A stretch of DNA of 45,095 bases from Microbulbifer hainanensis (GCF_014904735.1 NZ_JACZCR010000030.1:1-45095); one strand, 5' to 3'. Numbered from the stretch's first letter, positions 17,445 to 26,669 are shown. A program made the numbers and translations. The notes: generated by a model not told the origin, from the sequence alone.

Positions 17445-17981
17445 TTACCACATCAGGTCGTCGGGGATCTGGAAGTCCGCGTAGGGATCGTCCTCGTCCG
17501 GGGCGGCGCTGTCGGCGGGGGGCTGTACGACTGCAGCGGGGTTGCGCTCGCTGATCTTCTCGGCAATGACCCGCGGTACCAGTTCAAACTGCTCGTCGAG
17601 GCCAACAATCATCAGGCGGCCGGCCGCCAGGTGGTTACGCACGGCTTCAGTGACGTAGATGCTTTTGATTTTCTTGTCGAAGGTAAAGTTGTAGGCGACA
17701 TCGCCATTGCCCTTGGGCTGCTTGTTGTTGGCGACCATCTGTTTGATCTGCGCGGCGATGGCTTTCTGCTGGGCCGCCGCTTCGCGTTCCGCGTTCAGGG
17801 CGCGGTCGCGGGCTACCTTCTCGGCACGGGCGCGCTCGGCCGCGGCCTTGGTCTCGTCGACCACTGGCTGCGACGACTTCTTGGCAACCTTGTTCTGCTT
17901 GCGCTTTTCCTTGCTGATGGCCTTGGCTTTCTTGTTGTCGACCAGACCGGCTTTCAGCAGTTGATCCTGCAGTGAGCTCAT
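17445..17981 (-). CDS. DUF2058 family protein (YaiL-like)
   Basis: Member of the DUF2058/YaiL family, described only as a nucleoprotein- or polynucleotide-associated protein. The N-terminus SSLQDQLLKAGLVDNKKAKAI and a long Lys/Ala/Glu/Arg-rich coiled-coil (about residues 20-85) are typical. A compact C-terminal domain follows with YNFTFDKKIKSIYVTEAVR and an acidic tail (DEDDPYADFQIPDDLMW). The 178-residue length is normal. It is the first gene of a two-gene operon with DUF1415. Confidence 0.88.
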   Translation of the reverse strand: MSSLQDQLLKAGLVDNKKAKAISKEKRKQNKVAKKSSQPVVDETKAAAERARAEKVARDRALNAEREAAAQQKAIAAQIKQMVANNKQPKGNGDVAYNFTFDKKIKSIYVTEAVRNHLAAGRLMIVGLDEQFELVPRVIAEKISERNPAAVVQPPADSAAPDEDDPYADFQIPDDLMW

Positions 17982-18084
17982 GGGAATACCTGCAATCTGT
18001 TGGGCGTGGGTTCGGCGCTGCGACCGAGCCGTAAGGGGGCCATTTTATCGGAACTTCGCCGGGCTGTTTACTGTTCGGGGGCAA

Positions 18085-19179
18085 TCAGCCGGTTTTGTGC
18101 CCCCTGGCGGTGGCTCTCGCGATAATGTCCTCGGGCCGTAGCCCTTCGCTGAGCTGCCTTGCGCCGCCGGGCACCAGCAGTGCGGAAGCGGTCGCCATGG
18201 CCACACGCTTGCCCTCGGCGTTGTCGATATTGCAGGAGCTGACGCGCAGTTGCCGGCCGCGGTGCTGCACTGCGCCCTTCAGAATCAGGTCTCCGCTGTC
18301 GATAGCGGCGGGGCGGGTGAAGCGGATATGCATATCCAGGGTGGCAAATATGTCACCGGCGGGCAGGGTTGAGTAGACCGCTGCGCCCATAGTGAACTCG
18401 GCTGCCCAGGCCAGCAGGCCGCCATATATCGAGTAGCTGCCGTTGGAAAACCACGGTGAGGACGGAATGACCGACATGCAGTATCCGTCCTCGATAACCA
18501 GCGGCCGGTAGCCGGTCAGGTGCCAGATCGGGTGGGTGCGGCCGCCGGTGATGGTGGTCTGCTGGAGGTCGATCGGTGTCATCTCTCCGAATTTTTTCAG
18601 ATCGCAGAAGTTGGCAGCCGGGGGATCGCGCAAATAGGGATCCGGCGGCTCGCTGGGGCCCAGATCTGGTGCCGGTAGTTTCTCATCCGGATCCACCGGC
18701 AGGTCGGCGATCAGGCAGCGGGTGCTGCCGAAGGCCAGCATACGCCCATCCTGATCGGTGATCTGGATGGTCGACAGCCCGACCTGGCTGCCGGAATGTA
18801 CGGTTTCCGCACGTCCCACCATATTGCGGGTGGAGGCGGTCAGGGGGCGCACAAAGCACATGTTGAGTTCGGATGTGGTGAGAATCTTGCCTGCCGGCAG
18901 GGTGGTCCAGATGGCGGAAGCCAGCGGTGAGTCCGCAAACAGAGCGTACAGGCCGCCCCAGTAGATGCCGGTGCCATCGGCGAGCCAGGGAGTGACTGGC
19001 ATGGAAAAGGTGGCCCGGCCGAGTCCGACCTCAGTCGGGCGCATGCCGGTTAGTCGCCAGATCGGTGGCGCGGGCAACTGGCCATGGGTAAAACGGCGGA
19101 AAGTTTCGAGACCCGGCTGCTGCAGCGCGCGCAGGTCGCCGATGGCGCCGCGGTGCGGCTCGTCGGTGATATTGTCCAT
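18085..19179 (-). CDS. Double-hotdog acyl-CoA thioesterase-like protein
   Basis: The 364 residues hold two homologous hotdog halves. The first, about 40-165, contains GLGRATFSMPVTPWLADG, then GGLYALFADSPLASAIWTTL. The second, about 215-345, contains GYCMSVIPSSPWFSNGS, then GGLLAWAAEFTMGAAVYSTL. Each is followed by LPAG and a strand with FVRP or FTRP, showing an internal duplication. The PaaI-like arrangement suggests hydrolysis of acyl-CoA or aryl-CoA thioesters; the substrate is unknown. GGAG lies 7 bases before the ATG. It is monocistronic between two same-strand genes. Confidence 0.75.
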   Translation of the reverse strand: MDNITDEPHRGAIGDLRALQQPGLETFRRFTHGQLPAPPIWRLTGMRPTEVGLGRATFSMPVTPWLADGTGIYWGGLYALFADSPLASAIWTTLPAGKILTTSELNMCFVRPLTASTRNMVGRAETVHSGSQVGLSTIQITDQDGRMLAFGSTRCLIADLPVDPDEKLPAPDLGPSEPPDPYLRDPPAANFCDLKKFGEMTPIDLQQTTITGGRTHPIWHLTGYRPLVIEDGYCMSVIPSSPWFSNGSYSIYGGLLAWAAEFTMGAAVYSTLPAGDIFATLDMHIRFTRPAAIDSGDLILKGAVQHRGRQLRVSSCNIDNAEGKRVAMATASALLVPGGARQLSEGLRPEDIIARATARGHKTG

Positions 19180-19315
19180 CGCTGTCTCCGGCTGCTGGAC
19201 CCGCCGAGAGCCGTGCGGAGAGGGCGGCTTCGGGGGCCCCCGGCAATAATAGGGTTGCCGGGTGGCACCGACGACGGTGTGTTATTGCCGGCGCGCTCAG
19301 TGGTGAGGCTCGTGT

Positions 19316-19927
19316 TCAGTGCCCGGCAGGAAAAGCGAAATCGCGCAGTTTGCATCGGATTTGGTCGATTGAGTTGACCCTGCAGCTGTGAATGCCCAGC
19401 GTCGCCGCGGTGGCGACATTTTCCGGATTGTCATCGAAGAAAAGAATGTGCTCGGGGGCGACCGACAGGGCATCCATCACGTGGTGAAAAATACGCGGAT
19501 CGGGCTTCGCCAAGTGCAGCAGGTGCGAGGCAAAGATTTGGCTGAAGTAATCGGGCAGGCGGAATTCATGGATCAGGCGTGGCCAGTGTAGTGCGTTGGT
19601 ATTCGTCAGTGCGGCGAGGCTACAGTCTCGTCGCAGTCGAGTGAGCAGCTCGCGTGCGCCGGCGCGCAGGCCTATGGGCCAACGGGTGAATTCTGCAATG
19701 ATGTCAGGGACCGCGACGTCCAGTTCCAGCTCGCATTGCAGTGCACCGGCGAAAGCTTCCGGCGAGAGAGAACCGCATTCGAATTGGAGCGCAGTGTCGG
19801 ATCTGAACCAATCGATACTGTCAAATGTCTGGCCATCGGGTAGCCATGCTTCGGGCAGGGGTGTTGGCCGTAGATCGACCAGCACGCCGCCGAGATCGAA
19901 GAGTATCAGGTCGATCTGTTGATCCAT
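19316..19927 (-). CDS. HAD-superfamily phosphatase (YihX-like)
   Basis: HAD hydrolase of subfamily IA. The nucleophile Asp11 lies in ILFDLGGVLVDL, where the second Asp of the canonical DxD is replaced by Gly, as in the YihX/epoxide-hydrolase-N branch. ALTNTNALHW is motif II, and FFDDNPENVATAATLGIHS is motif IV with the metal-binding Asp pair. The start is taken at the ATG at 19927. An in-frame ATG at 19957 shares its A with the upstream stop (TGATG), so translational coupling adding ten residues is possible. Sugar phosphate is the likeliest substrate class. Confidence 0.85.
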   Translation of the reverse strand: MDQQIDLILFDLGGVLVDLRPTPLPEAWLPDGQTFDSIDWFRSDTALQFECGSLSPEAFAGALQCELELDVAVPDIIAEFTRWPIGLRAGARELLTRLRRDCSLAALTNTNALHWPRLIHEFRLPDYFSQIFASHLLHLAKPDPRIFHHVMDALSVAPEHILFFDDNPENVATAATLGIHSCRVNSIDQIRCKLRDFAFPAGH

Positions 19928-19956
19928 GTTGCGGCATGTTCCCCATTCACTTTTCA

Positions 19957-21432
19957 TCAGCCCGCAGGAGCCATATTCGGCAACTCGATGCGAATTACTT
20001 TCTTGCGAATGGGGCGGCCCTGCATAAATTGGTCAATGACATCCTGGATTTCCGACGAGGCCATAAACAGGTTGTGACCGGCATTTTCCACGGTAATGGC
20101 CGTGACATTTTCGAGATCGGCAACAGCTTCGCGCTGGCTTTCGAGATAGGTTCTGCCATCAAGGGTGCCGCTCAGCAGCAGTAGCGGCACATTGCCGTGC
20201 GGACGGTTGCGAAAATCGTCTCCCAGGTCCAGCTCCGGTGCCATACCGTCGTAGAAGTAGGAGAAGTTGAGGAAGTCCTTCAGCAGCGCTGTCCCTGCCT
20301 CCCGGGCGACCCGAGCCCTGCGTTCGTCGCTGATACCGGATGCAATATCCATGGCCGTCGGCATGGGGTACAGAGTGATGGGAGAGCCTGGGTGAAGGAA
20401 CTCATCGGGATAATAGCGTCGGGGAACGGCATCGAGCGTGGGAGACTCGCCGCGGTCGAGGTCGCGGTAGATTTTCAGCAGGCCCGCAGCACTTTTGGGA
20501 TCAGTAATCAGGCCAGAGGCAACCAACTGCATATCCCGCCGCCGCAGCAGGGTTTCTGCCATATGGCCATCTCGCTGGGGAATCTGAATTCGCACGGGAT
20601 TCTGCTCCAGCTTGCGGTGCACCCTGCGTACCAGCGCATCAATATCCGGATAAGCTGCTTTGGCGGTGGGCTGTTGATCGACAGCAGCCTGCAGACGCTG
20701 GAAGTAGGTGTCTGTGCGAGTGGGAAGCTTGATGGTCTGGTCGAGTCCCTCGACGCTGGAGAGCACTACGCGGTCAATGTTATTCGGCATTTGCTTCAGC
20801 GCTGCCAGCGCGAGGTGGCTGCCGTAGGACGTTCCCCATAGGGCGATTTTTTCTGCACCCAGGTGCCGGCGCAGGGCCTGCAAATCGCGGGCATTTTCCT
20901 CTGTGTTATAGCCGGCGAGGTCTACGCCCTGCGCGCGCCAGAACGAAAGGCATTCGCGCAGTGCACGGCGGTGATAGGCAATGTAATCACTGTCAGATAC
21001 GGGCTTCAGCGGAGGGACGGTTTCCTTTGACTGACATTCCGGCAGGTCATTGGACTTTCCGGTACCGCGCTGGTCGAGGGCGATGACATCGCCGAATTGG
21101 CGCAACGCCATAAACATGCCGTAGCGATAATTCACTGCGCTAATGCCGGAGCCCCCCGGACCCCCGGCCAGGTATACGATGGGTGGCCCGTCGGGGTTAG
21201 CGGTGGCCGGGAAGCGCACATAGTGCAGGGTAATATCCCGGCTATCCTCGCGCTGTCGATTCTCCGGTACGGTAAAGGTACCGCGGTAGCCCTCCGCTTT
21301 TTCTTTGCTCCAGGTAATGAAGGTGAAGGCCTCCTCGTCCGGCAGTGGCTTATCCGCAGCCTGCGCCGTCACAAACTGGGTGCAGGCTGCGATGATGGTT
21401 ACGAGGCGCAGTAGTTTTGTTGATGTGTGCAT
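19957..21432 (-). CDS. Exported alpha/beta hydrolase, S33/TAP-like peptidase family
   Basis: A 491-residue hydrolase with an N-terminal signal peptide (to about residue 25, TAQAADK). The oxyanion motif GGPGGSG is at 90-96 and ALDQRGTGKSN at 118-128. The nucleophile elbow GTSYGSH has Ser202. The C-terminal LLLSGTLDGRTY and ENAGHNLF supply the Asp and His. This layout is that of prolyl-aminopeptidase-related and TAP-like secreted peptidases, which cleave N-terminal residues from peptides. It is the middle gene of a three-gene run: 54 bases after the epoxide-hydrolase-like gene and touching the HAD gene. Confidence 0.82.
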   Translation of the reverse strand: MHTSTKLLRLVTIIAACTQFVTAQAADKPLPDEEAFTFITWSKEKAEGYRGTFTVPENRQREDSRDITLHYVRFPATANPDGPPIVYLAGGPGGSGISAVNYRYGMFMALRQFGDVIALDQRGTGKSNDLPECQSKETVPPLKPVSDSDYIAYHRRALRECLSFWRAQGVDLAGYNTEENARDLQALRRHLGAEKIALWGTSYGSHLALAALKQMPNNIDRVVLSSVEGLDQTIKLPTRTDTYFQRLQAAVDQQPTAKAAYPDIDALVRRVHRKLEQNPVRIQIPQRDGHMAETLLRRRDMQLVASGLITDPKSAAGLLKIYRDLDRGESPTLDAVPRRYYPDEFLHPGSPITLYPMPTAMDIASGISDERRARVAREAGTALLKDFLNFSYFYDGMAPELDLGDDFRNRPHGNVPLLLLSGTLDGRTYLESQREAVADLENVTAITVENAGHNLFMASSEIQDVIDQFMQGRPIRKKVIRIELPNMAPAG

Positions 21433-21486
21433 GGCTGTGCTCGTCCTTGAGTGGGTAAATGTCGTGAAAATGGGATTCTGAATCTG

Positions 21487-22557
21487 TCAGCTCGCTTTTT
21501 CCGTGAAATTGTTATGTAGCCATTGGACGAGGTAGCCGGAAACGGCTTCCGGTGATGCCTCCAGTGCGAAGTGCCCACTTCCGCTGAGTGCATGCATTTC
21601 CAGGTTGGCGATATAGTCCTCGAGTCCCAGCTTCAACCCAAAGGTATTGATCGGATCCTGTGCTGGCCAGAGATACAGGTAGGGTACGTCAACTCCCCAA
21701 TGCAGTTTGCGCTTGTTGAGTTCCTCCCAGGTCCGGTTCATTGCCCGGTACCAGTTAATGCCACCATCGAACCCGGTTTTTTCATAGGTGCTGACATAGA
21801 CGCCGAGATCTTTTGCAGAGACGAACAGAGGATCTTTGCTGTTGCTGCGTCGTAGCATGCTCGGCAGGTCGAGGCGCCGCTCTGGCGAGGTCGCGGGCAG
21901 TTGCCGGAGATTGTCCGAAGTGAAATAGTCGCGCCGGAAAAAAGTGGCGAAAAAGCCGCGCACGTGGCTGTTCAGGAGCTTTTCCGGCACCTCGGGCCGC
22001 TGCATAAAGGCGTTATAGGCCGCCTTGTCCGCCAGTGCTTCGCCCTGCCAGTGTGGCGCTGGCAATTCGTCGGGGCGGTAGTTGTGCGGCCCACCAATAT
22101 CGACCAGGCCGGCGCAGCGCTCTGGATAGAGCAGCAACATAGTGTCGGCAATAAACTGGCCCCAGTCGTGGCCACAGAACACTGCTTGCTCCAGCCCCAT
22201 GCTGTCCATCATGCCGATCAGGTCGTCGCAAATCTCCGTGGCCGCATAGGCGCCGATACCCTGCGGTTTGTCGCTGAGACCAAAGCCGCGCAGGTCCGGC
22301 GCAATGGCGCGGAAACCGGCGGCGGCCACGCTGTCCAGTTGGTGGCGCCAGGAGTAGGCCAGTTCGGGAAAGCCGTGACAGAAGATCACAGGCATCCCGC
22401 GCCCCTTTTCGTAGACTGCCAAGCGGATGCCATTGGTCTCGATAAACTTTGGCGAGGGAAAGCCGGGTGCCTGTGCCGTGACGGCGCCGGGGAAAGCGGG
22501 CAGTGTCAGTGGCGCCAGGGCCAGGCTGGCGAGCTTCAGGAGATCTCTTCTATACAT
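21487..22557 (-). CDS. Tat-exported alpha/beta hydrolase, epoxide hydrolase-like
   Basis: The 356-residue protein begins YRRDLLKLASLALAPLTLP, a twin-arginine signal with cleavage near VTAQA, so export folded to the periplasm is predicted. The core has the oxyanion HGFP (61-64) and the nucleophile Asp131 in GHDWGQ, which marks the epoxide hydrolase / haloalkane dehalogenase branch rather than esterases. SGSGHFALEASPEAV near the end provides His. The presence of two lid Tyr residues and the HGxP motif favour epoxide hydrolase over dehalogenase, but this is not settled. AGGA lies 10 bases before the ATG. It is first in the three-gene run. Confidence 0.82.
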   Translation of the reverse strand: MYRRDLLKLASLALAPLTLPAFPGAVTAQAPGFPSPKFIETNGIRLAVYEKGRGMPVIFCHGFPELAYSWRHQLDSVAAAGFRAIAPDLRGFGLSDKPQGIGAYAATEICDDLIGMMDSMGLEQAVFCGHDWGQFIADTMLLLYPERCAGLVDIGGPHNYRPDELPAPHWQGEALADKAAYNAFMQRPEVPEKLLNSHVRGFFATFFRRDYFTSDNLRQLPATSPERRLDLPSMLRRSNSKDPLFVSAKDLGVYVSTYEKTGFDGGINWYRAMNRTWEELNKRKLHWGVDVPYLYLWPAQDPINTFGLKLGLEDYIANLEMHALSGSGHFALEASPEAVSGYLVQWLHNNFTEKAS

Positions 22558-22869
22558 TGTTATTGTTTCCTGCAGTGCCGGCGGCGTTGAATATGACCGG
22601 CGATTCGCATTTATGGCCAGCTTAGCGAAGTTTGATTGCCGGGGATAGGGCGGGGCCGGGGGCTGGTAGATGACTGGCGTTGGCAAATTCTGCCAGATTA
22701 AATAGGGTCCGAGATCTATTTTGCGGGATCTTATCCCGGTTGGCCGCAGTGCTCAGTGATAATAGATGGGCGCGGCTCTTAGGATGGATCTCCGCCCTCC
22801 CGGCATTGCGTCGCAATTGCTATACTCCGCGCCCCCAAACAGCAGCACCAAGATTTTCCGGAGAGATCC
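22558..22869. other. Intergenic region between divergent hydrolase and gnd
   Basis: These 312 bases separate two divergent genes and should carry both promoters. I see no credible small gene. The only promoter element I would name is the extended -10 near 22818. Other short readings here lack ribosome sites. Confidence 0.5.
22818..22826 (+). promoter_or_regulatory. Candidate extended -10 promoter element of gnd
   Basis: TGCTATACT matches the extended -10 pattern TGn-TATAAT with one mismatch in the hexamer, about 45 bases upstream of the gnd ATG. No good -35 is present, as is common with extended -10 promoters. Confidence 0.4.
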
Positions 22870-24390
22870 ATGTCAGATTCACTGTGCGATATCGGCTTTA
22901 TTGGCGCCGGGGTGATGGGCAAGAACCTGATCCTGAACCTGGCGGACAACGGCTACAAAGTCTGCGCCTTTGACCTGGATCAGAGCCGCCTCAATGCCTT
23001 ATTGGCACAGGACGAGAAAGAGCGCGGCGACCAGCCGCAACGCGTGATCACCTGCAGCTCCTACACCGAGCTGCTGTCCAAAGTGAAGGCGCCGCACCTG
23101 ATCATTCTCTCCGTTCCCGCCGGTGCACCGGTGGACGACGTCTGTACCAAGCTGCTCGACGCGGGCCTCAAAGCCGACGATATCGTCGTGGATACCGGCA
23201 ACAGCCTTTGGACCGATTCCGTCGAGCGCTGCAAGCGCTACGAGGGCAAGCTGATCTTCTTCACCACGGCGGTTTCCGGCGGTGAAGTGGGCGCGCGCTT
23301 CGGACCATCCCTGATGCCCAGCGGCGACCCCTATGCGTGGAACCGCATCGAACCGGTCTGGCATGCGATTGCCGCGAAGGTGGATCCCGTTACGGGGCAG
23401 CCGATCGAGCGGTTTGAGCCGGGCAATCCGGTAAAAGAGGGTGAGCCCTGTGCCGCCTATATCGGGCCCATCGGTTCCGGCCACTATGTGAAGATGGTGC
23501 ACAACGGCATCGAGTACGCCGATATGCAGATGATCTGCGAGGCCTACCATGTCATGCGCAGTTCGCTGGGTATGTCCCCGGCGGAGATCGCCGCGGTGTT
23601 CCGCGAATGGAACACGGGCCCGCTGAACAGTTACCTGATCAATATCAGCGCCGAAGTGCTGGCGACTATCGATACCGAGACAAACCAGCCGCTGGTGGAT
23701 GTGATTCTCGACCGCGCTGGCCAGAAGGGCACCGGCCTCTGGACCGCAGTCAGCAGCCTGGAAGTGGGGTGTCCGGCCCCGAGCATTGCCGAGGCGGTTT
23801 ACGCGCGCTCATTGTCTACGCGCAAGGTTCTGCGCACCCGCGCGGCGAAAAAGCTGCAGGGGCCGGCGGTGGAACCGATCGAGCCGGCGAAGCGCACCGA
23901 AGCGATTGCCCAGCTGCACGATGCTCTCTACTGCGCCAAGATCTGTGTCTACGCCCAGGGCTTTGACCTGATGAAGCTGGCGGCGCGGGAGCAGGGCTGG
24001 CAATTGAATTTTGCCGAAATCGCGCGTATCTGGCGCGCCGGCTGCATCATCCGCGCCGTGTTCCTGCAATCGATCAGCGACGCCTACGAGCGCGACGTCA
24101 AACTGTCCAACCTGCTGCTGGACGATTTCTTTGTCGAACAGATTGCCGAGCACCAGGGTAACTGGCGCCGCGCCGTGGCCGATGCCACGATGAGCGGCAT
24201 CCCGGTTCCGGCGCTGTCTTCCGCCCTCAGCTACTACGACGCCTTCCGCATGGAATCCCTGCCGGCAAACCTGCTGCAGGGCCAGCGCGACTTCTTCGGC
24301 GCGCACACTTTCTCGCGGGTGGATCGCCCGGAGCAGCAGAAGTATCACGTGCAGTGGAGCGAGCCGGGGCGCCCCATCGTGGAAATCTGA
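22870..24390 (+). CDS. gnd: 6-phosphogluconate dehydrogenase, decarboxylating
   Basis: Oxidises 6-phosphogluconate to ribulose 5-phosphate and CO2 with production of NAD(P)H, in the oxidative pentose phosphate pathway. The 506 residues start with the Rossmann motif GAGVMG (12-17). VSGGEVGARFGPSLMPSG is the substrate loop, and the catalytic pair is Lys208 and Glu215 in GHYVKMVHNGIEYADMQ. The all-alpha C-terminal domain contains GTGLWTAVSSLEVG and ends at a normal place. The length is slightly above the usual 468-485 because of loops near PVTGQPIERFEPGNP. GGAGAG precedes the ATG. The gene appears monocistronic, and its zwf partner is not in this window. Confidence 0.95.
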   Translation: MSDSLCDIGFIGAGVMGKNLILNLADNGYKVCAFDLDQSRLNALLAQDEKERGDQPQRVITCSSYTELLSKVKAPHLIILSVPAGAPVDDVCTKLLDAGLKADDIVVDTGNSLWTDSVERCKRYEGKLIFFTTAVSGGEVGARFGPSLMPSGDPYAWNRIEPVWHAIAAKVDPVTGQPIERFEPGNPVKEGEPCAAYIGPIGSGHYVKMVHNGIEYADMQMICEAYHVMRSSLGMSPAEIAAVFREWNTGPLNSYLINISAEVLATIDTETNQPLVDVILDRAGQKGTGLWTAVSSLEVGCPAPSIAEAVYARSLSTRKVLRTRAAKKLQGPAVEPIEPAKRTEAIAQLHDALYCAKICVYAQGFDLMKLAAREQGWQLNFAEIARIWRAGCIIRAVFLQSISDAYERDVKLSNLLLDDFFVEQIAEHQGNWRRAVADATMSGIPVPALSSALSYYDAFRMESLPANLLQGQRDFFGAHTFSRVDRPEQQKYHVQWSEPGRPIVEI

Positions 24391-24401
24391 TTGTGCGAAT
24401 G

Positions 24402-24429
24402 CGCGGCCACGTCATTTGGCGTGGCCGCG
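24402..24429. terminator. GC-rich hairpin between convergent gnd and lipoprotein genes
   Basis: CGCGGCCACG (24402-24411) and CGTGGCCGCG (24420-24429) form a perfect 10-bp stem with loop TCATTTGG. There is no T-tract on either side, so factor-independent termination is only suggested by position between convergent genes. Confidence 0.4.
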
Positions 24430-24456
24430 ATCTCCGCTTCCCTCTCTAGCGATGTT

Positions 24457-25023
24457 TCAGTGGTACCGCTGCGTTAGCGGGAAAGTCCTGAACACTTCAT
24501 CCACGGCCTGCGACGCTGTCTGCTCGGGTCGCGCCAGCATTTTTTGCGTGACGCGCTCGTGGGTCTTGCCTCGCCAGACCAGTTTGCGCTGGTGTACATC
24601 CAGCACGTCGACGGTCAGGTAACCTTCGGTGTACCGATCGATCGACGGGTCCTGATTCGCGGGCCGGTCCTTGTAGTACACCTCGAGAAACGGGTAGCGC
24701 GCCGCCGCGAACCCTTTCGTATATCCGGTCCTGGGCTGCAATTTGCGCTCGGTTGCCACCGACAGGCTGACCAGGAGGTCGGGATTGTTGCTGGGTGACA
24801 GGCCGCGGGCGGTGAGTTCCCGGGAAATCTCCGCTTTCAACGCCGATTTTACGCTGCTGTTTTTGCCGGTGTCCGGCACGAAACCGAAAGTCCGGTACTG
24901 CTGCCAGGAACTGCCGGAAGCCGTGCGGCTGTCGGATGGAGCGCCGGATCCGGCGCAGGCCAGCAGCAGGGTTGTTGCCAGCAGGGTGGCAATTAGCCGG
25001 GAGAGAGAGGCCTTACTGCTCAT
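24457..25023 (-). CDS. DUF4136 family lipoprotein
   Basis: A 188-residue predicted lipoprotein with lipobox LLAC and lipidated Cys23 (TTLLLACAGS). Residue +2 is Ala, which favours the outer membrane. The mature domain has the DUF4136 pattern: WQQYRTFGFVPDTGKN near the start, then LTARGLSPSNNPDLLVSLSV, and TEGYLTVDVLDVHQRKLVWRG at the end (core LTVDVLDVHQRKLVWRG). The family's function is unknown. It is convergent with gnd. Confidence 0.82.
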   Translation of the reverse strand: MSSKASLSRLIATLLATTLLLACAGSGAPSDSRTASGSSWQQYRTFGFVPDTGKNSSVKSALKAEISRELTARGLSPSNNPDLLVSLSVATERKLQPRTGYTKGFAAARYPFLEVYYKDRPANQDPSIDRYTEGYLTVDVLDVHQRKLVWRGKTHERVTQKMLARPEQTASQAVDEVFRTFPLTQRYH

Positions 25024-25136
25024 AGGCTGGGCTCCACAACAAAGATGATGGTCGCCGCAGGTGAAATTTGACGACAGTCTCTTTTATTGAGCCTAGTCCA
25101 CATCGCTCCGCTGCGCCTTAGTGGAAATGACAGCTG

Positions 25137-25616
25137 TCAGGCTTGCAAACCCAAGTGCATGATGGTGACCGCCTCGCCCTGATAGGTTTCGCGTTGTATT
25201 TGCTTCCAACCCAGCCCCAGGTAGAACTTTTCCTGACCTGGCGTGAACAGGTAGAGATCGGTCAGGCCGCTTTGCCGGCATTGCTGCGCGATGGTGGAGA
25301 TCAGCTGTCGGCCGAGGCCGCGACCGCGTTTGTCAGGATGCACGTACACGCTGGCCAGCCATGGCCCCAGGTGCTGATTGGTGGACATATCCTGTTCGAT
25401 GACAGAAGCGGATCCCCAGATGCCCTCCTCATCGACCAGCACCCAGGTGGCCGGTACCGGCGCGCCGCGCAGAGAGCGCTCGAGGTCGTCGGCGAAGTCC
25501 TGCAGGCTCTGCTCCGGATAGAGGTAATGCCACTCGGCGTAGTGCCAGTGAGCGAGCTGATCGAGCGCCTGTGGGTGTTCAATAAGGTTTTCGACACGCA
25601 CCTGGGAAATTTCCAA
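25137..25616 (-). CDS. GNAT-family N-acetyltransferase
   Basis: A 159-residue acetyl-CoA-dependent N-acetyltransferase. The acetyl-CoA loop is DKRGRGLGRQL. It is preceded by the strand LASVYVHPD and followed by a helix and a strand DLYLFTPGQEKFYLGLGWKQI, typical of the fold. No ATG is available at the N-terminus, so the start appears to be TTG at 25616 (EISQVRVENLIEHP); ribosome-site support is poor. The substrate cannot be predicted. It lies downstream of rdgC on the same strand. Confidence 0.78.
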   Translation of the reverse strand: MEISQVRVENLIEHPQALDQLAHWHYAEWHYLYPEQSLQDFADDLERSLRGAPVPATWVLVDEEGIWGSASVIEQDMSTNQHLGPWLASVYVHPDKRGRGLGRQLISTIAQQCRQSGLTDLYLFTPGQEKFYLGLGWKQIQRETYQGEAVTIMHLGLQA

Positions 25617-25632
25617 GGAATCGGTAATCGGC

Positions 25633-25659
25633 GCTCCCCTCGCTGACAGTGAGGGGAGC
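25633..25659. terminator. Hairpin between rdgC and the GNAT gene
   Basis: Arms GCTCCCCTCGC (25633-25643) and GTGAGGGGAGC (25649-25659) pair over 11 bp (one G-T) with loop TGACA. It lies just past the rdgC stop codon on the minus strand. No T-tract is present, so it may be a partial terminator or an mRNA stabiliser. Confidence 0.4.
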
Positions 25660-25676
25660 AGTGCGAGAGGGGCCGG

Positions 25677-26669
25677 TCAGAAGACGACTTCGTCGACTTC
25701 GCTGGCTTCCTGCGCCGCGTCGGCGCGGGTCGCGCGAGCGACGATTTCCTCGACGCTGGCAGATTCGGTGTTGGCGCCACCGAAGGCAGCCAGCAGATCC
25801 TGGATCAGCGCGGAAATCTCCAGGCTCATCACGGCAAAGTCGTTGTCGAAGCGCTGGGCCGCGTCTTCCGCCTCGCGGGTGTCGGCCTTTTCCATCACTT
25901 CATCGCCGAACTTCAGTTTCTTGATGGAGAGTTGATCATCCACCATCAGCTCGACGCTTTCCTTCCACACCAGGCCCAGCTTGTGCACCTGCAGGCCGGC
26001 CACCAGGTGGTTGTGGATTTCCTCGGCGTACAGGTCCTGATTCTTGCAACGAATGACGCTGCCGCTGTCTTTCGGGTCGCGCAGTTCACACTCGTGGCCG
26101 AATTCAAAGCCCGCCGGCGCTTCCGGAGCCGTCAGCCAGTGCGTCATCGTCTGCTGGGGCAGGTTTTTGGATGCCAGCGGAACCAGAGCCAGGCTACTAA
26201 TAGCCTCGCGCAGGTTTTCCAGCAGTTCCTCTGCAGCCTTCGCCGATGAGGCGTTGACCACGACCCAGCCCTCCCTAGGGGCGATATAGGCATACTGCAG
26301 ACGCGAGCGGCTGAAGGCCCGCGGGCGCATCTCCAGCAGGACTTCGTCCTTGAGGTTCTGGCGTTCCTTGCGCCCCACGGTGCGGGCTTCCTTCTCGGAG
26401 ATGGCCAGTGCCTTTTCTTCCACCATTTCGTTGACGACGGCCGCGGGAATGACTTTTTCCTGCTTCTTGGCACAGACCATCAGGTAGCCGTTGGTGCTGT
26501 GTACCAGTTCGCTGCCGTGGCGCCCGAGTGGCGGGACCCAGCCATAGCGGGCCATGTCCTGGCTGCCGCAGGGCACAAAGGCCGCGGGCTCGAGCAGTTC
26601 GTTCAATTTTTCAGCAGTGAGGGCGAATTCTTTGGTGAGGCGGTAAACGCGCAGATTTTTAAACCACAT
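25677..26669 (-). CDS. rdgC: Recombination-associated protein RdgC
   Basis: Ring-shaped DNA-binding protein of the nucleoid that limits RecA loading, present across Beta- and Gammaproteobacteria. The 330-residue product begins WFKNLRVYRLTKEF, then CGSQDMARYGWVPPLG (about 40-55) and later GWVVVNASSAKAAEELLENLR; all are RdgC signatures. It is somewhat longer than E. coli RdgC (303), the extra residues lying at the C-terminus after DDFAVMSLEIS-type sequence, which ends in an acidic tail. The ATG at 26669 is chosen because the family begins with MWFKN; ribosome-site support is weak. Upstream in-frame codons are not part of the family. Confidence 0.93.
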   Translation of the reverse strand: MWFKNLRVYRLTKEFALTAEKLNELLEPAAFVPCGSQDMARYGWVPPLGRHGSELVHSTNGYLMVCAKKQEKVIPAAVVNEMVEEKALAISEKEARTVGRKERQNLKDEVLLEMRPRAFSRSRLQYAYIAPREGWVVVNASSAKAAEELLENLREAISSLALVPLASKNLPQQTMTHWLTAPEAPAGFEFGHECELRDPKDSGSVIRCKNQDLYAEEIHNHLVAGLQVHKLGLVWKESVELMVDDQLSIKKLKFGDEVMEKADTREAEDAAQRFDNDFAVMSLEISALIQDLLAAFGGANTESASVEEIVARATRADAAQEASEVDEVVF

